A stretch of DNA of 55,459 nt from Leishmania donovani. Its lineage: Eukaryota > Euglenozoa > Kinetoplastea > Trypanosomatida > Trypanosomatidae. The notes below the pieces were generated by a model that was not told where the DNA came from, searched no databases, and saw only the letters and a list, made by a program, of their open reading frames with translations. Of this stretch, positions 29,123-39,577 are shown one piece after another. The position numbers were made by a program, and so were the translations under genes. Position 1 is the first letter of the stretch. Each line of letters begins with the position of its first letter. The DNA lies in assembly GCF_000227135.1 (NCBI RefSeq), contig NC_018254.1:1-55459 (forward strand). Reading direction: 5' to 3'.

Positions 29123-31024
29123 TTACACGGATTGCTGCGTTTCGCTCTCGGCTCGTGCGGCGACAACCTCCCGCTCCTCCGAAAAAGACTCGAGTATTTT
29201 GGCGAAATTGGAAAAGGTATCCATCAGGTGCAGCAATACCGCAGACACAAGGCCAGCACCGTACGAGACCTCCCATGTGAAAAGGCGATCGAAGATGAGG
29301 CTGAGGAAGGCGGACATTGCGTAGCTCATGGGAATCTCAATGAACAGGAGTGATAGCAGCACACACAGCAACTGCACTCCTGTCAACATCGTGTCCCTCA
29401 CGAACGGCTCCATTATGCTCAGATTGAGAGTCAACGCAGCCAGAAAATACGCGGTGAGAACCCAGTGATAACCGTGGTAGAAGCCCCAGTCGACGCCGGT
29501 GTCGAATAGCGTTGTCAAGAAAAACGCAGCCTTCAAGCAGTACGCCCCGCCGACGGCGAAGAGCACCGTCATCGCCAGATACAAAAGCTTTGCCGCGAAG
29601 TGCCGAACGACTGACTCGATGATGGGGCTGCCTGTGATAAGGTCGGGATTGTGCGGAACGACGACGCGCACGAAAGTGTACGGCGTCTTGCATTCAGCGC
29701 ACACGCGACGGTGCTGTGGGTTGCTTGTCATCTCACGCCACTGCTCGAGGCAGTTGTGGTGCACAAACTTGCTCGAGCCGTTGCAGGCGCATGGGGCGAA
29801 GAGGTCGTCACGCGGCTCTGAACAGCGGCAGATGCGGCACGTCGGTCCCGAGTCCTCCTCCTCCGAGAAGACCGTCAAGTTGAGGGCGGTGATCTCGCGC
29901 TCCGACTCTGCGGTGTGCTCGCGAGCAGGCACACGGGGGCATCGCGCCCCCAGCCATCGGAGGCGCGACGCGCAGCACGCATTCACGCATATGAGTTCTT
30001 GGATCTTGGCCCACACATACGCCGCACCCGCCTGCAGACTGTTTGACGCCACCTTTGCAAGGCGCTGAAAGCAGACGAGGGGGCCGTCGCTGGCCTCTTC
30101 GCTGTAGAGCAGAGTTGGTGCCAATACGTCTTCGCCTGTACGCTGGCGCACCATCAGCTCTCCGACCTCCCGCGTCACGGTGAGGAAGGCAAATGTTGCC
30201 ACGATGCTCACCACAAGAAGCGCCAAGCGGCCTGTCACGCTCTCGATCCACCACCGATGGTTGAGCGGGTTCGAAGACGGCTGTCGGCACAGTACGAGCA
30301 CAACGTCTACGACCGTCTCGGCATCGTGCGGGAGGTTGCTGTGGAGGCGGACGCGCAACGGGCCGTTCATTGTGTACTGCTTGCCGATGCGGAAGAGAAA
30401 TCGGGCGGAGTACTGGGCAGGATCGATTTCTTTGTAGCTTCTCGTGTATGTCGCCGCTCGTGAGAGGTAGCACTCGTCCATAATGTCGGAGCACGTAGCA
30501 CTTTCCTCCACGCGCATGGACCCGTCGTTCTCCGGGTACACAACGTCTGAGCGATTCAAGTGCGCCTTGAAATCTTGCAATGCTTTGACCGTGCTCGAGA
30601 GAGGCGTGGGGTCTTGCCAAACAACGGCGTGAAAGTCGGCTTCATAGCGGTGGCGAAAGCGGAACATCATGTATAGCATGTGGTCGTGAAGATTGCACTC
30701 CGCGGTTGTCCCAGACTCGACCACGCAGTAGGGAACAGTGAGGAAGTCAAACGTGCGGGTCGCGTAGCCGTTCTCGGAGCCGTAGAGTGTGAGAGAGGCT
30801 ACGGAAACGGAAGGGTTTGGATCATATCTTGAAACGAAGAGGCTGCGCTGCCCGAGAGAAACAGCCTCGGATGTGCCCGTCGTGGAAAGTATACGGGAAT
30901 TGTTGATGTCGAAAAGGGCCAGCGTCGGCACCCATTTTGCTGGTGAGCTGGCATACGTCGATGTTAGCCCGAGGGAGAACACGAGCACGGCCAGCATGGA
31001 CGCCACTGCCTGGCGAAAGGGCAT
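29123..31024 (-). CDS. RING-CH (MARCH-type) membrane E3 ubiquitin ligase
   Basis: 633 residues from the ATG at 31024. That start gives a clean signal peptide (MPFRQAVASMLAVLVFSLGL); the longer frame upstream does not. A lumenal domain of about 300 residues with NxS/T sites follows. A membrane helix around 300-318 (LALLVVSIVATFAFLTV) comes before the cytosolic RING-CH at 396-445, with the C4HC3 order visible: CRIC, CAC, HHNC, CAEC. Four or so further membrane helices fill 475-600. MARCH-type ligases ubiquitinate membrane proteins in the secretory and endosomal system. The large signal-peptide-bearing ectodomain is unlike most MARCH proteins, which start in the cytosol. Repeat copy B lies in its probable 3' UTR. 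Confidence 0.88.
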   Translation of the reverse strand: MPFRQAVASMLAVLVFSLGLTSTYASSPAKWVPTLALFDINNSRILSTTGTSEAVSLGQRSLFVSRYDPNPSVSVASLTLYGSENGYATRTFDFLTVPYCVVESGTTAECNLHDHMLYMMFRFRHRYEADFHAVVWQDPTPLSSTVKALQDFKAHLNRSDVVYPENDGSMRVEESATCSDIMDECYLSRAATYTRSYKEIDPAQYSARFLFRIGKQYTMNGPLRVRLHSNLPHDAETVVDVVLVLCRQPSSNPLNHRWWIESVTGRLALLVVSIVATFAFLTVTREVGELMVRQRTGEDVLAPTLLYSEEASDGPLVCFQRLAKVASNSLQAGAAYVWAKIQELICVNACCASRLRWLGARCPRVPAREHTAESEREITALNLTVFSEEEDSGPTCRICRCSEPRDDLFAPCACNGSSKFVHHNCLEQWREMTSNPQHRRVCAECKTPYTFVRVVVPHNPDLITGSPIIESVVRHFAAKLLYLAMTVLFAVGGAYCLKAAFFLTTLFDTGVDWGFYHGYHWVLTAYFLAALTLNLSIMEPFVRDTMLTGVQLLCVLLSLLFIEIPMSYAMSAFLSLIFDRLFTWEVSYGAGLVSAVLLHLMDTFSNFAKILESFSEEREVVAARAESETQQSV

Positions 31025-32723
31025 CGCCGCACTCACAAGTCGAAGGGCTCGGGGGAGGGGGATATCAGAGAAAGGGCGAGGTTCGATGTGACCGTCAATG
31101 AGGAGACGAAAGAGGGGGAGCAATGCCCAGAAGGCTTTCTACTGCGCTTCCACGAAGACTCAAGGAAAGAAAAGTAGCTCAAGCACGCATGAGCAAAAAA
31201 AGAAGATTAACAGCACCGCAGTCCTTTTCGTGCCGACGCACGCGCAGACATACACACAAACACGCGCAGACAGGAAGAGGCAAACTCACAATCGAGCAGA
31301 GAGCAAGGTGAAGAGAAGGCTAGAACAACAGAAAATATCGCAACTCTGTAAACAAATCGGTGGGCTCGTTTTTGTTGTTGTTTTCTTGCGAAAAGGGGAG
31401 AACAAGATGAGAGGAGCACAGAGATGCCGTGAAAGCGTTTGAAAGGGAAGAGAGAAGAGAGGGGTGGAGCAGCGAAGAAAGTGTCAAGTAGACAAAAATG
31501 TGCATCAAAGGACAGAGAGACCCTGAAGCCGCTGCATTCATCGATGAAAACGATGGTGCCGAATCTACCCACGGACGGTGATCAGCGAGGGAAACAGTCA
31601 TTAAGCACGCGTCAGATCTTCATACCGCAACTCTTGCATTTCGCGACACGATGATCGGAGGAGCGGCTGCAGATGCAGCTTTCGCATCGTTCACTTGCCA
31701 CCACTCCTGCAGGCCAGCTGCTCATCACAGAGGAGCGCGAGCCCCTACGAGGAAAGGAGAGAAGGCACTCCGGCCTCTCTCCTCTTGCGTCGTGGCGGAG
31801 ACGCGCGCCACGGTCTGCAGCGTTGACTGTTACAGGAGCCTCTTCCTGTATCCACTTTACCCATCCCACAGCCACCCTCGGTTCATTCATCGTCGCATCA
31901 CAGCCGAAAGAAGGCAGAAATGACGCGTAAAAGGAGGGACACGGAATCGAGATGAGCTGGGGCGCTGCAAAGTTCCCTCAGCATTTGATTTCGCTTTCTT
32001 TTTCTGTGCAGAAGTCCGACACATGAAAACCTTTTTTGAAAAGACTATAGAGCGCACAAACTGGGATGGCTACTTGAAGCGCAGGTTTTCATCTTAGATT
32101 TACAAAGAAAAATGGAAAAGTAAAATAGAACAAAAAAAAAAACAGAGAGAAGATAAAACAGTGCTTTTTATACACGCGCACGCCCTTACAGACCCACACG
32201 CACAGACAGACAGACATCGACATATATATATAGCGAGAGAGAGAGAGAGATGTGCGCAAACACACACACGCACATCATCTGAGCGAGGTAGTTACGGTAA
32301 TCGTTTACGTTCCTTTTTCGTTTTCTGTCTGCCCTTCTTTTACGCATTTTTAGCTCTTTTCTTCTCATTACTTTGCCATGGTTTCGCCCTCCGTGCATCT
32401 GCTTGGGTCGCCATTTTTCTTTCCTGTCTTCTTTTCTTTTTCGGTCAGATCATCTTTTTGGCGTTAAATAAAGCTTCACAGCCCTCGCGCATGTGTATTT
32501 CCCCGTTCTCTCTCGCGTGCCTGCTCGCTGCGCGGTCCTATAGTGGAGAGGATCGGCGTGAACGAGAGCCATACAAACTCAAGGTAAATAGATGAAATCA
32601 AAGTCCTGGGCGGAAATACAAGAACACAGAAAGACACGTAATCGCACCGACACAAAGCTGAAGTAAGAAGCGCACGTACCGCTTTCCATATCTTCTTATC
32701 TTACGTATGCCGCCGCCATCTCA
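31025..32723. other. Long intergenic region between RING-CH and WW-CCCH genes
   Basis: 1.7 kb without a gene. A purine tract on the plus strand at about 31090-31121 is a candidate splice pyrimidine tract for the RING-CH gene. A TA/GA simple stretch occurs at 32222-32251. The right part (32290-32720), T-rich on the plus strand, is the probable 3' UTR of the WW-CCCH gene. CCCH regulators of this type often have long 3' UTRs. Confidence 0.48.
32222..32251. repeat. TA then GA simple-sequence run
   Basis: Alternating TA followed by a GA run in the intergenic region. Confidence 0.85.
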
Positions 32724-33071
32724 TTAAGCGCTCGCTGGGGCATCGTTTCGAGGCTGACTCGCGGGATTACGGAGCTCCTCGGCGCCGTGCGCGAATGCGC
32801 AGCGATCGCCCCATGCGCAGTTACCGTTTTTCTCCCAGTAAATACACATCTTTGACTTCATCTTCGTCCTATCGATACCCTGGCGGCCGCCACGGTAGCC
32901 CGCCCCGCGACCGCGGCCGTTGTTGTAGTACGGCTCGTAGGCGGTCGGGGGAATACTCCAGTGGGTGGTCTTGGTGTTGTGATCGATGTAGTAGGGCTTT
33001 CCATCGGCAGTGTACGACAGCTGCCAGCCAGGTGGCAGCATGGGCTGCTGACCAAAGTACGCTTGCTGCAT
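32724..33071 (-). CDS. Small WW + CCCH zinc-finger RNA-binding protein (ZFP2/ZFP3-like)
   Basis: 115 residues from the ATG at 33071. The upstream extension of the frame has no conserved character and includes pyrimidine-rich leader sequence. Residues of about 12-42 are a WW domain (LPPGWQLSYTADGKPYYIDH, then TTHWSIPP), with both tryptophans and the YYIDH strand. An RG-rich linker (NGRGRGAGYRGGRQG) follows. The CCCH finger is CIYWEKNGNCAWGDRCAFAH, spacing Cx8Cx5Cx3H. A small protein with exactly a WW domain, an RG linker and one CCCH finger is the hallmark of the trypanosome ZFP2/ZFP3 family, which regulates life-cycle stage differentiation through mRNA binding. Which of the two it corresponds to cannot be decided here. 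Confidence 0.92.
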   Translation of the reverse strand: MQQAYFGQQPMLPPGWQLSYTADGKPYYIDHNTKTTHWSIPPTAYEPYYNNGRGRGAGYRGGRQGIDRTKMKSKMCIYWEKNGNCAWGDRCAFAHGAEELRNPASQPRNDAPASA

Positions 33072-33970
33072 TTTGATAGAAGTCGAGTTAGTTAAGAGGA
33101 TTATTATCTTACTCTGCGGGGAAAGTGGTGACAAAACACGGTGTTGGCGGCGAGGCACACAATCCGCAGGAGGAGACATACAAAGAGAGCCCAGGCGTGT
33201 TGAGGTATGTACCAGTACGTGTATATGTGCGTGTGTTGGACAATGGCGGGGAAGGGAAAAGAAAGGAGACGATGAGAGTGAAGGAAAGGGAAGGTGGTGC
33301 AGGAGAAGTCCGTGAGTAAGGGCAGTGGCGTGCGTCGAGTGCAGCGTCGGTGGCTCTGACAGCCACACCGATCGAACAGAGACGCCAACGAGCCATGAAA
33401 CGCCAAAAGCACCTGCCAACGTCCATGGGGCCGCGCCACAAGAACGCACCAAAATAGACTAGGGCAGGAGAGGGATAGGCGGGGCTTAGGTACTTGAAGA
33501 GACACAAATGCGCAGTACACCTTCTCCCGTCGCTGCCATCCACGGAAGAGCAACAGACTGTAAGATGCCTTCGAAAAGCCATCCATCACCGTTCTCCTCG
33601 CCGAGCAAGTGTCACTTGCACGCAGTCGTTTTTTTTTTTTGCTTCGTTGCAAGGGCGAAGGAAGTGAACTGTACAAGGGCGGCGGGCACCCGCACACAGC
33701 AAGCAAACAAACTAAAAGAAGCAACGCCAACGGCTTAAAACAGAACGAGAGGAGGGGAGTGAAAACTCACATAAAAGGGAGAGAAAAAGCGCCGACGCTA
33801 ACTTCTACGCGTTGGGAACTAGTATACATGAGTGTTGGCCGGCGGCCCTGCCCTGATGCCTAGCAAATGTGTGTAACTAAAGACTCGGTAGCTTCACGGC
33901 ACGCTGCAGTGCACACACGACTGAGGGGGAGGGAGAAGTGGGTCGCCACTGGCAAGGTAGCATGGGACGG
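33072..33970. other. Intergenic between WW-CCCH gene and unknown 243-residue gene
   Basis: About 900 bp without a gene. A purine tract on the plus strand (about 33250-33293) is a candidate splice pyrimidine tract for the WW-CCCH transcript. A T-run at about 33629-33639 is also present. Confidence 0.45.
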
Positions 33971-34702
33971 TTAGTAGTACGTGTAAAGGCCTTTGGAAGG
34001 GCGGCAGCACTGCATTCTATCCACATATCGATCATTTGTGTCAACAGGGAGATCAGTAAAGCAGTGTCGTGTCGCCAGCTTTGTGCTTCGGCCCACTGCG
34101 TAGGGTTTGACCGCTCCGAGGGAACGACCGAAACTCCCTATCCACTGTTCAATACGCGTGGGGACATGCGGCCGGGGAGTAACCAGAGCCGCCCGGTGCT
34201 TCTCCGCCACCGCTTTTCGTGGATCCCTACTTTCGGTGTCATTGCCGTGAGGCGACTCAGCCGTTACAAGCGTACCTGAAGCGTCGTGCACGAGCGACGT
34301 TCTCTTGAGCTGAACTGCACCCGGTTCAGTGCCGTCGCCGGCCTTCAAGTCCTTGATCGTCTTGTATTGATTGCTAGAGGTGGCGGTGTAGAGGGGCCTG
34401 CGGGTTGTATCTCGTGGTGCAGCCTTCGTCTGCGGGAGCGTACATCCGTGTCTCGATACGCGAGCGCCACCAAAGGTGTCCTCGTTGGCCCGTATGGCTG
34501 CTACGGTTTTCATGACCTCCATGCGCTGTTTGAGGAGGACGGATTCAGCGCTTTCCTTAGGCACGCGCGCCCCGTACGGTGTAACGGCACTCCGTGAGAC
34601 GTGACTGATCAGCTGGGATAGCATATCAGAAGACGGAGAAGACGTGAGAGACCGATTCTTTTCACCGGTCCCGGCCACACGTTCGCCTTGCGACGTGAGC
34701 AT
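33971..34702 (-). CDS. Protein of unknown function, basic and low complexity
   Basis: 243 residues from the ATG at 34702. No domain is recognised. It is rich in Arg, Ser and Thr and lacks membrane segments. The C-terminal third is the more ordered-looking part (PTRIEQWIGSFGRSLGAVKP) and it ends in GLYTYY. Such compact, basic proteins with aromatic ends are common among trypanosomatid axonemal and cytoskeletal proteins, but that is only a suggestion. The frame is the longest on this strand in the interval and fits the gene spacing of the cluster. Confidence 0.66.
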   Translation of the reverse strand: MLTSQGERVAGTGEKNRSLTSSPSSDMLSQLISHVSRSAVTPYGARVPKESAESVLLKQRMEVMKTVAAIRANEDTFGGARVSRHGCTLPQTKAAPRDTTRRPLYTATSSNQYKTIKDLKAGDGTEPGAVQLKRTSLVHDASGTLVTAESPHGNDTESRDPRKAVAEKHRAALVTPRPHVPTRIEQWIGSFGRSLGAVKPYAVGRSTKLATRHCFTDLPVDTNDRYVDRMQCCRPSKGLYTYY

Positions 34703-36529
34703 GAGGGTATCTCTCAGCTTCTACGACGAGTGAGCATTAGAGAATGGAGAACGGGACAGAGAACAGAAGGAAAGAAGGCAGCAGGCGATCGGGATGTGTT
34801 GACGGGCATCGAAGAAGCAAGTGAGAGGCGTCCGGCACACGCATGCACACACGCCACCTTCTGGGTGACAACATGCTGCAGCAGTGAGCGAAGACAAAAG
34901 AGCAGCTGCCACGGCATCCACGCATACATGTCTACATGCAGCAGTACAGCACAGGTGACAGTACACTAGAAAACAGATCGGTGTGTGTGTTTTTCGAAGT
35001 CGGTCACGACCACGTTCGCATCGCACAGCGCCGCTCCTCTGTAGGCAAACCCACGTAACGTTTCATCGGACTTCAACGTTCCGTTGCACTGTTGCGACCC
35101 TTTAATCTCTGGAACTTCTGTTTTTTTTTTGGTGTTGGTGGTGTCGATTAATACTGGTAGTAGTGGTAGTAGTGGTGGTTCTTTCAGTGTTAGGAAAAGG
35201 CCAAAAGAGGGCAAAAAGAGATGAATGAAACAAAACAAGCACACGCGGGTGAAAACAGGGAAAACACAGAGCCGGGATAACACGCACAAAAGGAACGCAA
35301 CGCACACACACACAACAGCATAACACAGGGGGGAAAGAGGAGGTAACGAACCGGAAAAAAAATGGCAAAACGCGAACTCTCAAAAAGCAAAAGAAAAAAT
35401 TGACAGGGAAGAAACACAAGAAGACAACCTCGCGCACGTACACAATACGAAAGGATAACAAGAAGCAGGTGAAGAGAAGAAGCACGGCAAGAGAATCAGC
35501 GAGGAGACGACGACAAAGAAAACCCAAGGTCGAAGAAAAAGAGAGGGCCGAGGAAGAGAGAAAGAGCAGCAGCACTTCAATGTGTGTGACGCTAGGAATG
35601 CGCGGATGGGCGAGTGTGTGCGCGCGTTCTCTTCTCGGTCTTCACTCTCGTGCCGCATCTTTCGGTTCATCTCCGCCATCGCGGTTGGGTGTTCGTGTGC
35701 GCCTCTCTCATTGCGTCCTTCACGTATGCGATGAGAGGCCTCCGTCAGACATTTTTTTTTATTTGCAGGTTCCTTCTCAGCACCGCATCTTCTTCTTTGC
35801 TATTGTTTCAAGCTAGTCACCTCTGAGATCATACAAATTACCCCACACCTACAGCTCCGCAAAGAACCTCGAGAGAAAACAGACAAAACAGAAAAAAGGA
35901 ACATGAACGAAAAAAAAATGCAGCAGGACGACTATCAGAAGGTGTGCTGCACGGAAAGATAGGAAGACAGCCACGAGGGGAAAAAAGGGGTCGGAAAAAA
36001 AAAACAGCTGGACGCAAGTGCACTGAGGAATGTATGGAGGAAGAAGAGAGGGAGTAAGCATCGCGACGTCGAGCATACTTGGGTCAAACCATACCTCTGA
36101 GCAAGCGGCTATGCTCTTGTGTGCACGTGCAACCTGAGCGTGCTACATTTGCTGTGCGGAGCGGGTGAGTCGGTATCCTCAACAGCGTTTCTAAAGCGGA
36201 CACGCGCATACGGAAGCACGACATAACAGCGGCGTTTGGGAGGGGAGGTGGGTGAAGGCAGTCACACACAGAAGAGCAACAACGGGAGACAGTGGACAAC
36301 AAGCGCAAAACGTACAAAAAAAGTTAAATTTCTTCACAGCTTACATAGAAGAAAAAAAAGAACAACGCGGGCCACTGACACGGCAGTCTCGGCCATGCAT
36401 CCAAAGCAGAGCCCGACAACACAGTTGACAGGCACAAACACACACACATAAACGCCTCGTTCGAATGTGTTCTTTTCGCCATGTTCAGTGCGGCCGCTTC
36501 TCACGATGGCCAAAAGCCAAGTGACGGAC
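34703..36529. other. Long intergenic region left of the CCCH gene
   Basis: 1.83 kb without a supportable gene, the longest non-repeat gap in the window. It contains a GGT/AGT-type triplet run (about 35131-35180), several A-runs and a T-run (about 35751-35760). Probably a long 3' UTR of the CCCH gene that ends at 36530, plus the splice region of the gene at 34702. Confidence 0.48.
35131..35180. repeat. GGT/AGT-type triplet repeat run
   Basis: Imperfect triplet repeat (GGT/AGT/GGTAGT) in intergenic sequence. Confidence 0.75.
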
Positions 36530-37186
36530 TCAGTTTTGTAGCATCAAATGAGCGAGGGTCGCAGTGGTGTCTTTCGCCGGCACCTTCAGCGGGAATGCTA
36601 GCGCCGGAGGCAGGTTGAGCTCTAAGTACGGCTCCGGTGGATTATACTTGGGAGGGGCTGGCAGCTTTCCCATCGGCATCGTCTGCGGTGATGCTGAGCT
36701 AGAACCACTCATGGAAGGCGGCTGGTGTTTTGCGGCCTTGGTCGGGCTGAACACTCTACTCTGGCTGGCATTCTGATTGTTGAGCATCATGGTGAGAGAG
36801 GAGCCGGCTGCCTTCAGTGGTTGGCTAGGCGTGCTTGCCGTCACCTGCGTCTGCGGAGATGCCACCGTCTTCTGCGCATTATGAACGTTTGGGTTGAGAA
36901 TGAAACCAAGCCCGTTGACGTCAAGGTGACGTTCGTCCGGCAGCTCGTGAAGGTAGGGGCAGTTTGTCCCACGCAGACACCCGCCATTCACGAAGTACTT
37001 GCACACCTCTTGCGTGCGATCGTGCGGGGGAACTACACCGGGTATTACGCCATTCACCACACCACCTGCCTGGAGCGACATCGACTTCTTTACCCCTGAC
37101 GGCATGAAGACGTAGCCGCCAGCGGTCCCAGCTGGTGGTCGAGAGCCATTCACGGAGGGGACCGGGCTGGAAGACATGTTCCACAT
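36530..37186 (-). CDS. CCCH zinc-finger protein, putative mRNA-binding regulator
   Basis: 218 residues from the ATG at 37186 (a second ATG lies three codons later). One CCCH finger: C62, C70, C76, H80 in EVCKYFVNGGCLRGTNCPYL, spacing Cx7Cx5Cx3H, with the aromatic residues typical of single-stranded RNA contact. The rest is low complexity, rich in Pro, Ser, Thr and Gln, with a C-terminal proline-rich segment (KLPAPPKYNPPEPYLELNL) that could recruit partners. Trypanosomatids regulate expression mainly after transcription, and single-CCCH proteins of this size are usually mRNA-binding regulators. The specific ZC3H number is not recognised. Confidence 0.85.
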   Translation of the reverse strand: MWNMSSSPVPSVNGSRPPAGTAGGYVFMPSGVKKSMSLQAGGVVNGVIPGVVPPHDRTQEVCKYFVNGGCLRGTNCPYLHELPDERHLDVNGLGFILNPNVHNAQKTVASPQTQVTASTPSQPLKAAGSSLTMMLNNQNASQSRVFSPTKAAKHQPPSMSGSSSASPQTMPMGKLPAPPKYNPPEPYLELNLPPALAFPLKVPAKDTTATLAHLMLQN

Positions 37187-38581
37187 CTTTCGCTGCGAGA
37201 CACGAGAGGGAGATACAGAGCCTAAAAAAAAAAACGAAAAAAGGAGGAGCTCGATCCAGACTGCGCAGACTCGGCAAGAACTCAGGGCGGAGGAGGTGGG
37301 CGAGGGCTAAGCTTGTGAGTGAGTAGGGGGAAAGGGAGAAGTTAAAGTTAGGAAGAATGGAGCCCAGAATCTGAAGTGAAAATGCTGAACCGTGTCTGCG
37401 TGCACTGATGTATAGGACCTGAAGGGGTGATGAGTGATGGCGTGCGCAAAATTGGTTTTGCGGGAGAAAGAAATGATGACTCAAACGTGCGCCTTGCAGC
37501 AGCAGCGACAGCAGCAGCAGCAGATGCAATGGCGGCGCCCTCAATGGTGTGGAGGTGTGGGTGCAGGTGCGCCTGTCCCTGAGCGGCTCTCGTTTGTTGC
37601 TGCTTCTCTGCCGTAAATTCCGTCTTGCCACTGATCCCTTGTTCCCTCCTGTTCTGCACGTGCCAGAATCAAGATGAATAAAAGGCGAGAAGCCGCAGCC
37701 CTGAGTTTTTGCTTTTCGCTGTCGTCGGCAACCGCTGGTCTCAATGAAATATGCGTCGTTGCTGAGTGTATGCAGGAAGGAGTGAGGATGCAGCGAAGAG
37801 TCAGCAGAGGATGGAGCCGTCGAGTCACACACACACACACCTTGAGCGAGCGGACACGCACACACGCCAACGACCGGTGGTGTTTTGCTCACTATCTGTC
37901 CTTTCCTTTTATGCTGTTGGTGTAACTGTGAATGTTCTACCGCGCGTGTGTGTGTGCTCTCATTTGACAGAGAACAAGAGAGCCTGCGAAAACCTGCGCA
38001 AGCGGAAGCAAGCACACACACACACATGTATGTGCATATGTAAAGTAGAGAGAAGGAGCATCGAAAAGGGTGGGAAGGTCGAGACAAAGTACAGCACAAC
38101 GTACATGACCAGTGCATGCGGTGCTCCCTTCATGCACCTTTGTGCTCCACGCAGCTGCTGCGTCTGCAGTGTGCATTCATCGGCGAGCAGCAACTGCCGG
38201 AGACCTGCACCTGATCTCGTCGACTGCGTGCGCCTAGATGCGCGGAGGCAGCACAGTTCCTGTGAGGCATGCATTGAACCAGAGAGCAAAGACGCTTCCA
38301 CGCGTGCCATCCCTTCTTATCCTTCTGCGGCTATTCTGTTTTCGATGTAACTCGACTTCACGAAACGTAGGCCTGTAAGAAGAACAACTCACAACGAAAC
38401 CTCGCAAAACTGTGTAGTATGGCGCTGTCTCAGACAGGAGCGACATGCACGCCATCTCGTCTCTGCCGGGGACACGGCTCACTGACGGCCGTGGGCATCG
38501 CAAAAATCGTCAGCCCACCAAAGGCCTCGGCCATCCTCGCCTCCGGTCCACATTCCTCCCATAGCCGCTACCCCTCGACTG
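37187..38581. other. Intergenic between CCCH gene and SET gene
   Basis: About 1.4 kb without a gene. It contains a CAG-type triplet stretch at about 37496-37524 that would look like polyglutamine if translated on the plus strand, but no gene supports that, and an AC run at 37828-37840. Probably the SET gene 3' UTR and the CCCH leader. Confidence 0.45.
37496..37524. repeat. CAG/GCA triplet repeat
   Basis: Imperfect CAG units in intergenic sequence. Not part of any supported ORF. Confidence 0.8.
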
Positions 38582-39577
38582 TCACAGGCTGCGGTGCTTC
38601 TCCTTTGTCCGCTCCACAATAAAGCGGCGGATGTACACAATGATGGGGATCAGAAGAACGACAAAAACAATGGTCACGGCGCCCACTGCGCGGCTCTTGC
38701 ACTTGACGCAGGAACATTCAAACCCCCAGCGCTTCTTCATGGCCAACGCCAGACGCGAGAGAGGGAGGTTGTTGCCCGGCATGTAGTTGATAAAGAGCTC
38801 CTCGCCTTCGAGAATGGGCCGCACCGCGCGGGCGCTGAGGAAAAAGTTGTTTTTGATGCTGTTGTACGTAATGGAAAGCTCAACGTTCGGCTCGCAGCTG
38901 TGGTTCAGGTACGAGGCCTCGGGGAAGAGGCAGATGCCGCGGCGGCCACGGTAGTCTACCTCGAAGCGGTTGAACTCGACGATGAGGGGAAGTTTCTGCA
39001 GATCGTAAGAGGAAAATTCGCCGCTCATCAGGCAGCTGCAGCCGTTGCGGAAGGCTCCGTCGGCCCCGGGAGCACGCACCTCCTCCGCAAAGTCAAAAAC
39101 GTCGCGCTCGCGAGTAAAGTAGGAAAATCCCCCGGACATGAGCGAGAGGATGCGGTGCTTGACGTACTGCTGTTCCTGGGGCGTTCCGTAGACGACTTTG
39201 CTGAAGATCTCCTTCGTCATGATAAGCACCTGTTCCCGCAGTGGCTGGCGGTCGTTTTCGCTGATGTACATGCAGTAGGCGGGCAGATTCATGACCTCAC
39301 GGCCGTAACCAATCTCTCGCTCCGCAAACACACCGCGGGCAAAGGAGCCGCCAAAGCTAGCGTTCATGTCGATCCTCACGTCCGCCGTCACAAACCCACC
39401 AGGAGGCACCTCGATCTTGCCCTGAACAGACGAGACCTTGGCAAAGCTTCGAGCGGTAACAAGAAGGGAGCCGCGGAACGCGGAGGACGCTACAGTGCTC
39501 AGTGAGAGGGATGAAGCTACACCAGGCGCAGGACAGAGGCGAAACGACTGCGCCGCCAGACGGAAAGCGGCGCGCAT
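38582..39577 (-). CDS. SET-domain protein with C-terminal membrane anchor
   Basis: 331 residues from the ATG at 39577. The N-terminus (MRAAFRLAAQSFRLCPAPGV and the following Ser/Ala/Arg stretch) looks like a mitochondrial presequence. The SET signature is complete: YLNHSCEPNVEL carries the NHSC core, GEELFINYMPG the catalytic tyrosine region, and CSCVKCKS a post-SET cysteine cluster. This is the SMYD-like arrangement, although no MYND finger is visible. A membrane helix follows near the end (about 293-313, VGAVTIVFVVLLIPIIVYI) with a basic tail (ERTKEKHRSL), a tail-anchor layout. It should methylate lysine in a protein substrate. The anchor and presequence together suggest a mitochondrial membrane location (inference). 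Confidence 0.86.
   Translation of the reverse strand: MRAAFRLAAQSFRLCPAPGVASSLSLSTVASSAFRGSLLVTARSFAKVSSVQGKIEVPPGGFVTADVRIDMNASFGGSFARGVFAEREIGYGREVMNLPAYCMYISENDRQPLREQVLIMTKEIFSKVVYGTPQEQQYVKHRILSLMSGGFSYFTRERDVFDFAEEVRAPGADGAFRNGCSCLMSGEFSSYDLQKLPLIVEFNRFEVDYRGRRGICLFPEASYLNHSCEPNVELSITYNSIKNNFFLSARAVRPILEGEELFINYMPGNNLPLSRLALAMKKRWGFECSCVKCKSRAVGAVTIVFVVLLIPIIVYIRRFIVERTKEKHRSL

Noticed and set aside
37496..37524. Polyglutamine gene suggested by the CAG repeat
   Set aside because: No supported ORF contains it and it lies in the intergenic stretch between two minus-strand genes.
38594..39505. Plus-strand open frame (303 codons) opposite the tail-anchored SET gene
   Set aside because: Antisense shadow of a gene with clear SET motifs; high-GC third codon positions often keep the opposite frame open.
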